A DNA stretch of 64,000 nucleotides from Phlebopus portentosus (taxonomy: Eukaryota; Basidiomycota; Agaricomycetes; Boletales; Boletinellaceae), in NCBI GenBank assembly GCA_037892935.1, contig JAYXKI010000005.1, positions 434,001 to 498,000 on the forward strand, read 5' to 3'. Positions 45,860 through 57,762 of this stretch are shown here, piece after piece. The stretch's first letter is position 1. Every line of letters starts with the position of its first letter. Below the pieces are notes generated by a model. The model saw only the letters and a list, made by a program, of their open reading frames with translations. It ran no database searches and was not told where the DNA came from. The position numbers and the translations under genes were made by a program.

Positions 45860-47888
45860 ATGGCTGGATTAGAAGCCCTCACTGCGATGATATACCATGA
45901 ACGCCAGCAAGAAGGATCGATGCTCTGCGCCCAGCATGCTCTCAACTCGCTGCTTCGTACGTAGCAGTATATGCTCTCTTTCAGCTCTTCATCCATCTAA
46001 TCGCTTGTGATTAACAGAGGGAAACTACGTATGCAACTCGTCTAGTATCCGGTGAAGAGATACCGGAATAACCTTGTTGTTTGTTTACAGTTTACTGCTC
46101 CAGATCTGGCAGCAATCGCTCGATCTTTTGACGCACTCGAGCACGACGCACTAGATGCGGACGATGCGCAAAGATCGGGAAGTCATAATATGGACGATAC
46201 GGGATTCTTCTCCGTACAAGTCATTGATCAAGCATTGGACGTCTGGGGACTGAAGTGAGCACTTACATTGCACAATAAACCTCTAGTACTAATTCTTCAT
46301 GCATCTCAGCTTAGTTAGATGGCGGAGCGAGCAAATGCGTCCATATCAAGACTCGCCTCAGTACGTGAACCGCCTTATGTCCTGGATGTCGCTCAATATT
46401 ACTGCCTACATAGCAAGCTACTTGCATTCGTACTTAATCTCCAGCAACACTGGTTTACTCTACGGCGCTTCGGACCTGCGCGAACTAGTATAGAATCAGA
46501 CCCAGGGGAAGGCCACTGGTTCAATCTCAACAGCTCATACGTAGCCCCGAAATGGGTCAGCCGCACGTATCTCGGAATGTTCCTCCAGCAATCCGAAGAG
46601 GAAGGTCCGTCGAACCGATTTTTTAAACCTAATAGACTTTGTATGCTGAATATACGCATCAGGATATTCGGTCTTTGCAGTCGTTCAAGCGGACCCTACG
46701 AAACCCATCGCCCTCCCGCGAACAGAAGCAGATATAGCGGCTGCAACGCTCGATGCGCCGGACTCCGCGCCAGGTCATTCATTTGCCTCATCGTCTTCGA
46801 TTCCCGGTGCATTTCCCGGCGCGGAGGAAGTCCTCATACCCGATGAAGAAGACTACAATATCGACAGCGAAGATGTCGAGCTGCAAGCTGCCCTCGCTGC
46901 ATCTCTTACCGGCGCAGACCAGTCGTTTGGACAGCATGCGTACGTGCCCCGTGCACCTGTTCCGGCTCCGTCCCTTCGCCAAGCACCTGCACCTCCTCCC
47001 CTGGGAGATGATATGGACGTAGAGTCGTCAGGACCATCTACTCCAGCTCAGGCACCAGGACAGACCGGTGCGGAGCAAGATCTGGTGGCCGCAAGTATGG
47101 CGCGTAGCCGCCAGATGCTCGAACGGATGCAACGAATGCAAGAGGAGGCTTTGCGCGAGACGTATGAGGGAGAAGCCACCAGTGCAGGTCAATTAGAGCA
47201 GCAGCAGGCTTCTGTCCCCCAGAGACGGAGAACACGCGAGGAAGAAGACCAAGAAGAACTGGAGCGCGCGATTGCGGCTAGTATAGCTGAACATAATGCA
47301 CAAACCAGAGAAGGCGGCGACGAGGACGAGGACGGGAGCGGCGAAGACTGGCTCCCTGAAGAGAGCAACAAGGAAAACGCTCCGACCGGAAGTCCAAGCC
47401 AACGTCCCCAACTTCATCCCGGAGCCGTATCATCCGGACCGAGCACGACTGGCGTTACTTCCGGAGGGGTAAGGACAGAAAGCGGGGAGATCGTTCGAGT
47501 ATACGATGACGAAGACGAGGCGCTGCAAGAGGCACTTCGGGCGTCGTTGCAGACTATGCCAGAGGGGTTCGTTCATGCGCCTACGCCTCCCCGTCCGGAG
47601 CCTATAACCCCTCCCTCTGCGGCAGCAGAAGCAGCAGCATCAGCTCCTCCTGCTTCCGGCACATCAAAAGCAGCGCCAAGGGCCACGCCAGGGGACGAGG
47701 AGATGGTAGACGCCGACACGGTGGCCGAAGCAGACGCGGATGCAGAGCGAGCTTCGTCCCCTCCTCCCCCGCCTGCGCAGGTCGACCTGGAGGAGATGCG
47801 CAGGCGGAGGCTGGCTCGGTTCGCTGGAGCGTCTGCGTCCGGTGCTGCTGCAGCAGCACCAGCGTCAGGGTCCGGCGACTCTTCCTGA
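45860..47888 (+). CDS. Ataxin-3-like Josephin-domain deubiquitinase
   Basis: Cysteine protease that trims ubiquitin chains. Exon 1 (45860-45956) encodes ERQQEGSMLCAQHALNSLL with catalytic Cys23 and oxyanion Gln17. An 11-nt micro-exon (46018-46028) restores QGNY before FTAPDLAAIARSFD. The Josephin fold continues through GFFSVQVIDQALDVWGL and LAFVLNLQQHWFTLRRFG. The catalytic His is in DPGEGHWFNLNSS. After the domain, the tail has ubiquitin-interacting-like motifs: DSEDVELQAALAASL, EEELERAIAASIAEH-like (about 47250-47300) and DEDEALQEALRASL. The C-terminal end is rich in Ala, Pro and Asp and finishes in an Ala/Gly/Ser run. A polyglutamine tract like that in human ataxin-3 is absent; only a short QQQ occurs. 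Stop at 47886-47888. Confidence 0.9.
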
Positions 47889-49574
47889 GCTTCTTCTTGT
47901 CTGGCGAACTGGTCCAACGCGACGTGCGCGATACGCTGTGCATGTATATAGTACATAGTCGTACGTGCAGACGATACACCCCTACATCGTACATCATATA
48001 TATTCCACATACATAGGCTTGAAGCTTGTAAGTCCCCTTCGACGGAAGTACACGATTATTTTTTAACACACTCGCAACAATTCGGATATATTCGACAGTC
48101 TGTTCTGTTCTGTTTCTTATTTTTAGACGCTTTATGGCACATAAGTACCGTATTAGCAGGTAGAAAAACATGCAATTTATCCACATCGCACATGGAAGAC
48201 ATTACAAGAACTACTACTACTCACCGTACGTACGTACATATAATGATATATGTACTGTACGCCTTTCCGGCATGAATGCCTACCTGAGTCTTGATACAAT
48301 ACATATTAATATAGATGTAGCAGGCGATACGGACACACACGTACACATACACACATAATAAAATAAGTCATCAGCTAACACATCATCCCCACCCCACCAA
48401 GTGGACATTCATCATCATCAGGGAAGGGAAAACGACACTAACGAACATCGCGTTCTTACGAGTAGGAAGACGAGAAATTCAAAGAGGGGACTAATTCACA
48501 TCCCATCCTAGATAGATGGGCCTGAACTCCGAGTCTCTGACTACGTAGTAAGCACTACTACTACTACTACTTCTAGCTACTAGGTAGCCGCCGTTCCGGT
48601 GATATACCACCGCTCCGAAAGAAAGAACCCAACGAAACAACAAAAATAAGTATATATAAGTATATAAGACTCGTTCGTCGGCCCGACTAGTACTGATTAT
48701 CACCTCACTGCAAGTCCCTAGAGTAGATGAGCGTACGTCTCGCCCTCGAACGCCGTATATACTGTACATAATACTCTTTGCGCGAACATCGAACACACGC
48801 ACGCACGCAGCAATATATGTCAGTATCAATTCAAAACTAGGATTTTTTTTTATTATGAAAGGGAGGACCCAACGCGCGCTATGGAATACATGTGATGACA
48901 GACATGACAGGAGGGAACTCGGCAGGATGACTGAGAGGGAATTGTATATACTATACTTATGCATGCACGTACGTATATATGCTAACCAGACCAACGGAAT
49001 CTCGAAATCGGAATCGGAATCAGGATCGGAATCGGGATCAGGATCGGGATCGGGATTGGAGGGATTGATGAACAAGCGACCAAAAATGACGAAGAACGCA
49101 GACGAGTCGAGACGAGAGACACATTCCAGCATATGGTTACAGTTACACTTTTGTTTCGGGTGGGTGGGGAAGGAGATGAGCGGGCGCGGGACGATACAAG
49201 AAACAATCAAGAAGACAGGGGGGCAAAAAAAAAGGGGAGGGAGGGGGGCGGGAGAAGAAAAAAACATCGAGGGCAGACACGAACAAACACGACGGAATGG
49301 AGACAGTGAACAAATATGCGTTGCGTGTAAGTGAATAGCGCCATTGACAGTGTGCATGCACATGCGCAAGTGCATCATCAGACTATGCTATGAAACTGTC
49401 CTCGAAGAAGCGTTTATATATACACGCGAGGGGGGGGGGGAAGCAATCATATGGGGGTTGGGCCTGTTGAAAAGCTGAATGAAACAGAAAGAAGGAAGAC
49501 ATTCAGACGGACACCGAAGACGGAAGGCGAGCGAGATAGAGAGGGTTATATGCAGTGGACGGACCATCAGGAGT
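47889..49574. other. 1.7-kb convergent intergenic with low-complexity DNA
   Basis: Between the ends of two converging genes. It has many GTAC/ATAT-rich short runs (about 47940-48360). A GGAATC/GGATCG hexamer-like microsatellite lies at about 49000-49060, and purine-rich runs at about 49215-49265 and 49430-49440. A 295-aa minus-strand frame (48491-49378) is built from these simple sequences and I do not accept it as a gene. Mostly 3' UTR and simple repeats. Confidence 0.5.
49003..49062. repeat. GGAATC-type microsatellite
   Basis: Short near-identical hexamers of GGAATC, GGATCG and GGATCA repeat about ten times. Copies vary by single bases, so it is an imperfect array. Confidence 0.7.
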
Positions 49575-50877
49575 TTAGTAGCCACCGCCGCCCTGTTGGG
49601 GGTAGCCTCCACCGAAGCCTTGCTGAGGATAGCCGCCGTAGCCACCACCAAAGCCTGCACCTTAGAAAACCAAAGATCAGTCACATCATAATCGATAATT
49701 ATTATGGCGCTTCTACGCACCGGCGTTGAACCCACCGCCTACCAACGATCTACAGTAAGCTTCTTGAATTTTAAACATACAACGAGAATAATAGCACTAA
49801 CCGTAGCCTCCGACGTTGTAGCCGCCTGCTAAAGCGGCGCAAATGTCATGAGTCTTTTAGTTATACACAGCAAATAAGATTTGTCAGTTACCAGCGGGAT
49901 TGTAGCCTCCACCGCCCATGCCTCCACCGTATTGGCCTACGCCAAACAAAGTTCGTTCAATATGAACCCCCATAAAAATATAATAAAAAACCAAAGAGCT
50001 CACCGCCACCCTGGCCACCACCTTGGTTCTGCTGAGGGCGCGCATTGGCAAAGTTAACCTTGATGCGCCTGCCCTCGAACTCCTGTTCGTTGAGGGCGCT
50101 GATGGCGCCAGTTGCCTCGGACTCGCTGCTGAAGGTCACGAAGCCGAAGCCGCGCGAGCGACCCGTGTCGCGGTCACGCATGACGATGGACTGTAGTATG
50201 GTCAGGTGGGATGGGATGGGATGTATGCGTGCGCCAATTAGATTAGAGGAACACGTCAAGGATGGATGACGAATGCGTGGCGGTGCAAGCGGAGCGAGGG
50301 CGCATTTATCGGCAGGTACCATAGATAGAGCGCCGGATTCATTACCAAAGCAAATTCAATATGGGGAAAAAAAAACAATTTAAATGTTTCAAATGGGATA
50401 TATAGAGAGCGGGGACTTAGTGAGACGCGGCAAACACGAGGTAACAGGTGAGGGAAAAGCGCGCACATCAACAACCTGGCCGTAGTCCGAGAATGCCTAC
50501 ACATCCGTTACGTGTGCAATGCAATGCAGAATGGTCGGTGGTCGGTCGGTCGGTCGGAGCAAAGCAGTCGAGTTCGTTCAAGTAGCAGCAGCAGTAGCAG
50601 CAACGCAGCAGCACATATAAAAAACAACAAAAAAAAACACAATTCACAATGGAGTCACGGAAAAAACAGAGCAAGGGCACGAGCAGACTGACTTTACGGA
50701 GCGTATCATCGGTTGTATTCCACGACAAATTGCTATACATGTGGCGGGCAAAGGAAGCACGTATCAGTCGATAGGAGACGGCACAAGAGAAATCGCGAGA
50801 GAGGGGGCATGGAGACACCAGACCCCCTGAGGCGAGGAGAGGAAGACGGACCCGACGTATACTTTGGTGGAAGCCAT
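49575..50877 (-). CDS. Glycine-rich RNA-binding protein (single RRM)
   Basis: Small RNA-binding protein of the glycine-rich RRM class. A 23-nt first exon starting at 50877 gives MASTKVYVG, which a splice joins to [13 protein letters not shown] (RNP2 at KVYVGNL). The next exons carry [20 protein letters not shown] with RNP1, then [20 protein letters not shown] and [17 protein letters not shown]. The C-terminal half is made of Gly/Tyr/Gln repeats spread over very short exons ([32 protein letters not shown]). Stop TAA at 49575-49577. Introns are longer in the 5' half than usual for this window. Proteins of this type often act in RNA handling under cold or stress. That role is family knowledge, not seen here. 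Confidence 0.88.
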
Positions 50878-51337
50878 TATGAGGTATACTACAGAAGGAC
50901 TTTGGGTCTGGAAACACGAGACGGAAACACTCGCAGCTGGACGGACGACACGACACGGAGATGGGAGGAGAAGAGAGGGATGGGGGGAACGGAGATGAGA
51001 AGATTTATCGGCTTATATAGCACTAATCCACAAATGCTGTGCCGCAATCGAGAACGGATCTGCACATCCCACATTGGGTCGAGGCCGTCTCCATTTCTGG
51101 TTAGCCGCTCTCTCGCCGTCTCTCAAAACTTTACAGGTAGAGTCTTGCATAGACAGTACTAAGTAGTGCTGAAGAAACAGTCTGAATGAGTCGGGGGACA
51201 AGGTCATCGCAGTCGTCAACAAAAAATAGAAACAAGGCATGAAAAAAAATGTCGTCGTGATCAAAAAGTAACAGTAACAACCATCGTCCATGTCTACAAC
51301 ACAGCACAGCACAGCACAGCACAGCACAGCACGGCGT
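50878..51337. other. RRM-gene promoter and ABC-gene 3' region
   Basis: 460 bp between two minus-strand genes. It contains a CACAG pentamer array at about 51297-51331 just past the ABC gene stop. No other gene signal was seen. Confidence 0.5.
51297..51331. repeat. CACAG pentanucleotide microsatellite
   Basis: About six or seven uninterrupted CACAG units lie directly downstream of the ABC transporter stop codon, so in its 3' UTR. Confidence 0.8.
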
Positions 51338-54300
51338 CTAAGATCTGCCCATCGAGAGCCGCTTCTTCAGCCTATCTCTCATCTTCCGCCCTTCTTGCAC
51401 ACTCGCCGCAGGACTATCATCACGGACACTGCCGCCAGCCTCACCACGCTCACTTCCCTCGTCCTTCGATTCACGTCCTTTCCTAACGCTATCGTCTTTC
51501 AGCGGTGAACCTTGGGCAACAGATGATGCCATCACAGAACCCTGGCGCCGCCCAACGAGCGAAACTCTACGGGCGAAGCGCTGGAAGTTCTGCGATGCCG
51601 TTCGCTTCCTCTTCGGATCCACCGGGTCGGGCGTCCCGCTGCGTGGTGACCCGCGCACACTGGCGTCGAACGTAACCCCGCCTGGCGGCGTCGACGTCCC
51701 CGCGTCTGGCTGCATCGACTCAGGCTCATCCGTCGATGGGAACGAGACGGGTCCACTAGGGAAAGCGACAGGTGACTCGGAGCCAGGGAACTTGACAGGG
51801 GCATCGGCGGATGTAGAAGGCTCGGACTTGTGGTTTACGGCAGACTCATTTGCACCTGACTCCGGAGCTGCACTTGCAGATGTGGTAGATGTTGCTTCGG
51901 GCACATTATCCCCCGTCGGTTCTTTTCCATCAGCCGTAGCCACCGGTTCGGCCACAGCCGTGCTCGCCTCTTCCTCAGACGCAGCGGCGGCGGCTTCTTG
52001 AGGCACATCCGTACTCGGCGCCTCTGTCTCGGTGCCTTTATCAGTCTGCTGGTGCTCCACCGAGTATCCGCTGACTTCTTGTTTAATGTCATTCGTTGCA
52101 AATTGCGGATCCTCAGTACGAATCTGGTCTGCCCACATCGCCGCAAAAATACCTCCCATTTCGAGCAGCTCGCGATGGGTTCCTTGCTCAACAATTTGAC
52201 CATCTTTGAGCACTAGGATCCTAGGAAATGGAAGAACGAGGGGGTCAGCATGGTTGCGGATCTCAACTTTGGAATGAACGAATGGAAGCGGGACGGAAAG
52301 GATTTACGTACACGTCTGCCGAGGCAATAGTCTAAGAAAAGGTCATGTGCGATAAGCGTCAGATATAGATATACAGAACAGGAATTGCGGTGCACATACC
52401 GAAAGGCGGTGAGCAATGGACAGGGACGATCGCCCCCGCACGAGGTTTTGCAGTGCATTCTGAATGTCTTTCTCCGTTGACGTGTCCAACGCGCTGTTAA
52501 AGCCAAACACATATCGTCAGCCGACCATTGGTTCGTCGGGTGGACCGCCTCCGCAAAAGGAAGACTTCGTGAAAGCGAAAAACGAAAACTCTAAACGCAC
52601 CTCGTTGCCTCGTCCAGCAGCAGGATTGGCGGGTTTTTGAGAAGTGTCCGAGCGATAGCTACGCGCTGCTTCTCACCTCCGCTCAAGCGGACTCCGCGCT
52701 CACCCACTTTCGTATCGTATCCATCGGGGAAGGTTAATATCCTTTCATGAATTTGAGCGGCCTTTGCGGCGGCTTCAATCTCCTCACGGGAAGCGCCAAG
52801 TTTTCCGTACCTTACGGAACCATGCTCATGAGTATCATGAACCATATGGTACTCGCATTTTACTCACGCAATGTTATATGCGATACTTGCATTGAAAAGG
52901 ACAGAGTCTTGCGGTACGACACCGATGGCTTTGCGAAGCGATGCCTGTGTTACATCGCGAATATCTTGTCCATCAATAAGAATTCTTCCCTGGCCTTCCT
53001 TCAAATCATAGAACCGATACAGAAGACGCAGAACCGTTGATTTTCCGGATCCCGATTCGCCAACAAGAGCAACTGAAGAGCCCTTGGGAACTTTGAAGGA
53101 CACCCCGCTAAGAGCGGTGATACGATCGTCGTATGAAAAAGAAACATTGTCTATGATCCGATAACCTATTAGCTGCTGGCGCTTCTTATTTTTTTCACAT
53201 CAAATGTCAATGCTCACCAAACTCAATTTCGCCGTTGTCAACAATTAGATCCGGCGCGCCCGGCTTGTCATTAACGTCCGTCGGCTCATCAAGAAGCTTC
53301 AATAGACGTTCAGTATCAACCAAGCTCGTGATTATCTGTCTGTATATAAATCCAAGCTGGTTGAGAGGACCGTACAACTAAACGCAGATTAACAGTCAGA
53401 ATCTTGAGCCGGAATCTTGGTGAAATAAACTTTTTGAGATTACAACACACCTGAGCTAAATACGTAATGAAGACCACGAATTCGCTTGCAGAGGAGAGAC
53501 CGTTGGTCACACGGAGAGCTACGATCATGCCTCCAATGAGAAACCCAATAGTCTGTGAGAAAGTATTTAGTCCGCGGAAAAGAGGGGGCCGTTGAGTACA
53601 TCTGCGGATCGATGAAAACTTCCGTGCGCACCATTAACAAGTTCTGGACCAGATTCAGAAGGTTGAGGGACACTAGATGAATGAGGGTTTGAATCAGTAT
53701 GAAAACTTAAAAGCTAGGTTTTTGCCGAGACGATTATTACGTACAGATAACGCGATACTCCAGGGCTTGGTAGTCCTTGATTGCATTCGAATACCGCTCG
53801 TTCTCAAATGCTTCACCGCCGAAGTACTTCACAGTTTCGTAGTTCAACAGGCAATCGGTGTGAATTCCTCGGGTGACCTAATTATCGTAAGAAAGGTAGA
53901 CTGCCTTATAGTTAAAGGTACGCACGATATCCCTGTCATTCATTTGTCTCCTCAATCGTGTGCGCCACGAGGTAAGAGTTATGCTAGCGGCGACTGGTCG
54001 CGAAGTCAACACCACAAACAGAAATAGCCAAGCGAGAGAGCGTACTGTAGCTGAACATGACGAAAGCGACGACAATCGCGAGCGTCCAGTCGAACTTCCA
54101 GACAAAGATGGCGAGCGCGGCGATTATATCGATTAAGGTCGGAACGATATTGAACAATATCAGCTCGAACACACGATTTATGGAAGAGCCCCTGTCGAGT
54201 ATACGCAAGATTTCACCGGTCTTGCGACGCAAGTGGAAAGATAGAGAAAGCGATAGAAGATGATTAAAGCACATTTGAGACATCTCTGTAGAGCGGGAGT

Positions 54301-55918
54301 CGGTATGTATTCAGTAAAGTTTTGTTGATCTAACCCACCTCTATCAGAGTACTGCATTACAGAAGCCCATAATGACTACGAATTGTGTCGTCAGTACAAT
54401 AGGTACAATACTTGCAGTGACAAAAATAGCTCACCTCGCGCAGGGCATTCAGTCCTCCAAATCCTCCACCCCCTTGCAAAAACCGAAGGCCGACATACGC
54501 CAAGAGATACGGCCAGAACGAGCTCTTCGCTCCAGATCCAAACTGCTTCTCAAGCACATCTATGAGCTTGCCAAGGGTCAGCGGAAGCGCAACATTGATT
54601 AGGCGTCCAACAAGAAGCAGGAGTATACATAGGAACTGATGAATGACGTCGCCATCACAACGAAGAATCATAAGTAACATCTCCTGTCTGAAAGTATTTT
54701 GGACTTACGGCTAGGAACTGGAGCCATACGCTGTTTTTAGGCCACAGATAGGGGTAAGCTTTTTAATGCGTCTCCAGACTTCTCCCCAAGTTGGTTCTTC
54801 CAATCTGGCAGCATCGGATGTTCCCTTGACTTTGGAGGAAGACGCTTTTATCGTCTACATTAGGTCACACGACTTAATTCCCCACTTTTCATTGATTATT
54901 TTTGGTGAGACACTCACCTGAATGACGTCCTGGTTCACGCTTGGGACCGGCGTATGCGACCGGGTAGGCGTAGAAGTGGTCGGCGCAAGCGAACGCGTCG
55001 ACCTGAAAGTACCGTATGCCGACTGTGGGTCGGCGCTCAGTCTCAAACCTTGGTTGGCCAATGTACCCTCTTCCGCAGCCGGTGCAAGCAAACTAGTGCT
55101 TTCTTCCGCCACAGCGACCGTACTGCCGTTCGTCTGACGAACTTCTGATGCTGGAACGTAGTTTACACGCGGATAGACCAGGGCTGCATACAATGGAATG
55201 AGAACTAGCAAGCGGAAGGCCGGAAAGAGCACATGAATCAGGTTTGGAAAGTTGATTGTAGCAGGAGCCTCTGGGATCCCTACTGGAGCTGTACACAAAA
55301 ATAAGATTTGATCAATATGATGGAATTGAAGGAGAGAAGGCAGTAACGTACGCCTGCTGCGGAAATCTACAGTCAATGCAAGTAGCACAACCTCAGCGAT
55401 GGTTCCAACTAAGGCCAACGCCGTCCAAGCTTTAGGTCTCTTCAAAGTCCAAACGGCGACTCCTTGAGATTCCTTCCAAACACCAAGGATAACCAAAAGA
55501 CCAGAAGCCAATAAGCCGCCCACGGCTTCGACCTCCAAGCCACTCCATTGCGCGATCCACGGTCCATGCGACGGAGTTCCTTGCCACGTCTTGCTCAATA
55601 CAGAATGAAGGATTAGTGCAAATCCATCCAGGAAATACGTCAATGCGATAAGAGAAAACTACATAGTGAAACACCACGATGATTAACTTGTCTGTTTCAG
55701 TCAATGAATGAACTCACCAGAGAAATGATAAGAGAACGCCGAGGAGTAGTGACAGAGACAACAACAGAAACGATAGGAGAAGCAGATGACGATGATACAG
55801 GCGCAGAAGAAGGTTTAACGGCGAGCAGAGACAAAGCTGTGGCGAGTAGCAACGCGACGAAGGAAATGCGGACGGCGAGAAGCGCCACGAGAAGCGCGCC
55901 CTGAGCAGCCCCGGCCAT
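51338..55918 (-). CDS. HMT1-type ABC half-transporter (ABCB family) with long C-terminal tail
   Basis: Vacuolar/endomembrane ABC exporter of the Hmt1 group, known in fission yeast for heavy-metal tolerance by moving phytochelatin or glutathione conjugates. Start at 55918 ([20 protein letters not shown]). An extra N-terminal membrane domain ([31 protein letters not shown]) precedes the six-helix core. The core includes [38 protein letters not shown] and [13 protein letters not shown]. The nucleotide-binding domain has GESGSGKST (Walker A), [19 protein letters not shown] (signature), [12 protein letters not shown] (Walker B, restored by splicing) and LSIAHRLST (H-loop). [12 protein letters not shown] follows. 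About 260 more residues come after the usual end, rich in Ala, Glu, Ser and Pro and ending KKRLSMGRS. Substrate in this fungus is inferred only. Confidence 0.88.
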
Positions 55919-56283
55919 TGTCATCAACAACAACGACGTCGACGACGATGAAGAGCCAGAAAAAGGAGCTCAATCCTTTGTCTAAACCTGGTTGAACAGG
56001 GAGGAAGGACGTGAAAGTTCGTGAGCAAGATGGAATGCGCGTGTTGCACGGGTCTTATAAGGTAAGGTACTGCTCAGTACTCTCATCGGCGCTGTCCACC
56101 GGTCACAATTTTACGCGCTGTCTTTTTTTTATCATTTTTTTCTTTCTCTTTTACTCCTTCTATCATCGCCGCCTACGTCAACCTAACTAGCCTCTTACGT
56201 CCTCAACTGGAATCCAAACATGCAATTCGCTGGGGAACAAGGGAAAATAATTCGATTCGATTCGGTTCGAGAGACTGTCTATA
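55919..56283. other. ABC-gene promoter
   Basis: About 365 bp upstream of the transporter and downstream of the small unknown gene. It has a pyrimidine-rich run (about 56120-56155), common in fungal promoters. No specific site is called. Confidence 0.45.
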
Positions 56284-56760
56284 CTATCGTTGATGTCCGT
56301 CTTCTCGTTCTGGTCCCAATCCACTTAGTATCTCTTCCAGCTCGCTCCGCACTTTATCGACTCTCGCGCCCTGGTTATCCACGTCTCCGCGATGCAAAAG
56401 TCTGATAGCAGCTCTCCCTTCGCGAACATACTCAAACGACCTCGCCACAAGTCGATCTCGCTCCAATTCTGAGGACTCGTCCGAGTCACCCGCTGAGATT
56501 TGCTGATCAGCTTCTGGATCTGGATTCGTTTTCGGCGGAGTACTAGCTGTCTGAGTCTGATCGGACGGAGCTGGGGCTGGCAAGAATGCAGCCAAGTCGA
56601 TGTCCGAGGCCCGAAGCACGGCAAGGTCGTGTAAAGTATCGCCCAACGGCAAAGGTTTCGCGTCGGCGGTTGCTTTGTTCACTGGCATATCTACGCGCTG
56701 TTTTTTCTGGGTCGACGACGCGTTTAAATCACACAATTTCTTTCGAGTTTCTGCGCTCAC
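56284..56760 (-). CDS. Uncharacterised 158-aa protein
   Basis: A single open frame, not clearly recognised. It is acidic and hydrophilic. The first 40 residues are basic (TRKKLCDLNASSTQKKQRVD), followed by LPLGDTLHDLAVLRASDIDL, then a Pro/Thr-rich linker. The C-terminal helix runs SFEYVREGRAAIRLLHRGDV to VRSELEEILSGLG. The helical end with regular hydrophobic spacing suggests a coiled coil or a small complex subunit. No signal peptide or membrane segment. Length, composition and lack of an overlapping gene support it being real. It could be a rapidly evolving nuclear or kinetochore protein, but that is a guess. Confidence 0.55.
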   Translation of the reverse strand: MSAETRKKLCDLNASSTQKKQRVDMPVNKATADAKPLPLGDTLHDLAVLRASDIDLAAFLPAPAPSDQTQTASTPPKTNPDPEADQQISAGDSDESSELERDRLVARSFEYVREGRAAIRLLHRGDVDNQGARVDKVRSELEEILSGLGPEREDGHQR

Positions 56761-57762
56761 CTCTTGAGTTGAGATGTGAGGATACGAAGTGAAGAAGCCT
56801 TCTGATTAGCTTCTCCCAGAAAACGTGTATGCAACGTGTTTGTGGCGCTTACCTTTCCTCCGTCACAACACGTGGCTCTCGTCAACCATCTCAAAATTCA
56901 TGAAGAATTCCATCTCTCCGTTCGCTATTCTTGAAATCGTGGCCAATGTACTCGTTAACGACTTATACCGTTAGGCGTCGTTCTTGACATCATTCAAAAC
57001 GGACAGGACAATACTCCTCTCAATTCCAGATCAACATCGGAATAATGGAAGCTGGACAAGCATTGCATTCAGCGGTAGCGGTAAAATATCATTATTATCT
57101 TCTATTGTCCAAAAGGGGCTTCAGGTGCTTTCGCTGCTGCTGAAGTCTTCCTACATCGGATCCGATTGAGCTAGCTTCGAGCACTTCGCGGATATTATCC
57201 ACTCAGTTCGTCGTTACTCTGGAAATGAAAAGTGATTTCTCTTCGCTTTGTAAAATCTTGAAGAAGACACTTCAGGTAAGACAACAAATGATACTGTATG
57301 CATATGATGCTACACTGGATTAGTTACACGAAACGAAACAGGTATCAAGTCATGCTACATAAGGTGACAAATCAAATGGCCAAATTCGAGAAGGCGACCA
57401 TCACCGTGTTCAGGGCCTTTCTGGCATGATCCGTCCAGGCTGGAAAATAATATCTCACGTAATCTGTAAATATGTATAGTAATTTCATGTGTGTGAATGA
57501 GTTACCAGATGGAAATTAATCAGGTGTTAGATTCTAAGTTTAAGTTTTGTCAGGTGGTCTTGATAATAGATAAGATGAGATCGTAAAATATAATCTTCAC
57601 ATGACCTAGGTTGTGCTATAATAAGATGATCAAAAGTTACCCGCAGCACTTTCCTCCTGACGTGATCTGTCAAAGGCTAATATACACACGGACTTAACAG
57701 TATGCGTCGTGCACAGATGACGCGTGCCATGGCAAGATGGATGAGTTTTAAACTTATCCATC
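56761..57762. other. 1-kb stretch left of the two-gene element
   Basis: No gene supported. A 61-aa frame at 56984-57169 reads SIAFSGSGKISLLSSIV, which looks a little like a P-loop. It lacks the usual GxxxxGK[ST] spacing and any continuation, so I do not call it. The left end of the transposable element should lie here, but I found no CACTA-like terminal repeat. Confidence 0.4.

Noticed and set aside
47038..48186. Several minus-strand frames across the ataxin-3-like gene
   Set aside because: Shadows of the Ala/Glu/Pro-rich coding tail on the other strand.
48491..49378. 295-aa minus-strand frame
   Set aside because: Made of simple-sequence DNA including the GGAATC array (read as Asp/Pro repeats), with no domain or splice support.
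56984..57169. Frame with FSGSGKISLL, resembling a P-loop NTPase
   Set aside because: Lacks the GxxxxGK[ST] spacing and any further NTPase motif, and ends quickly.
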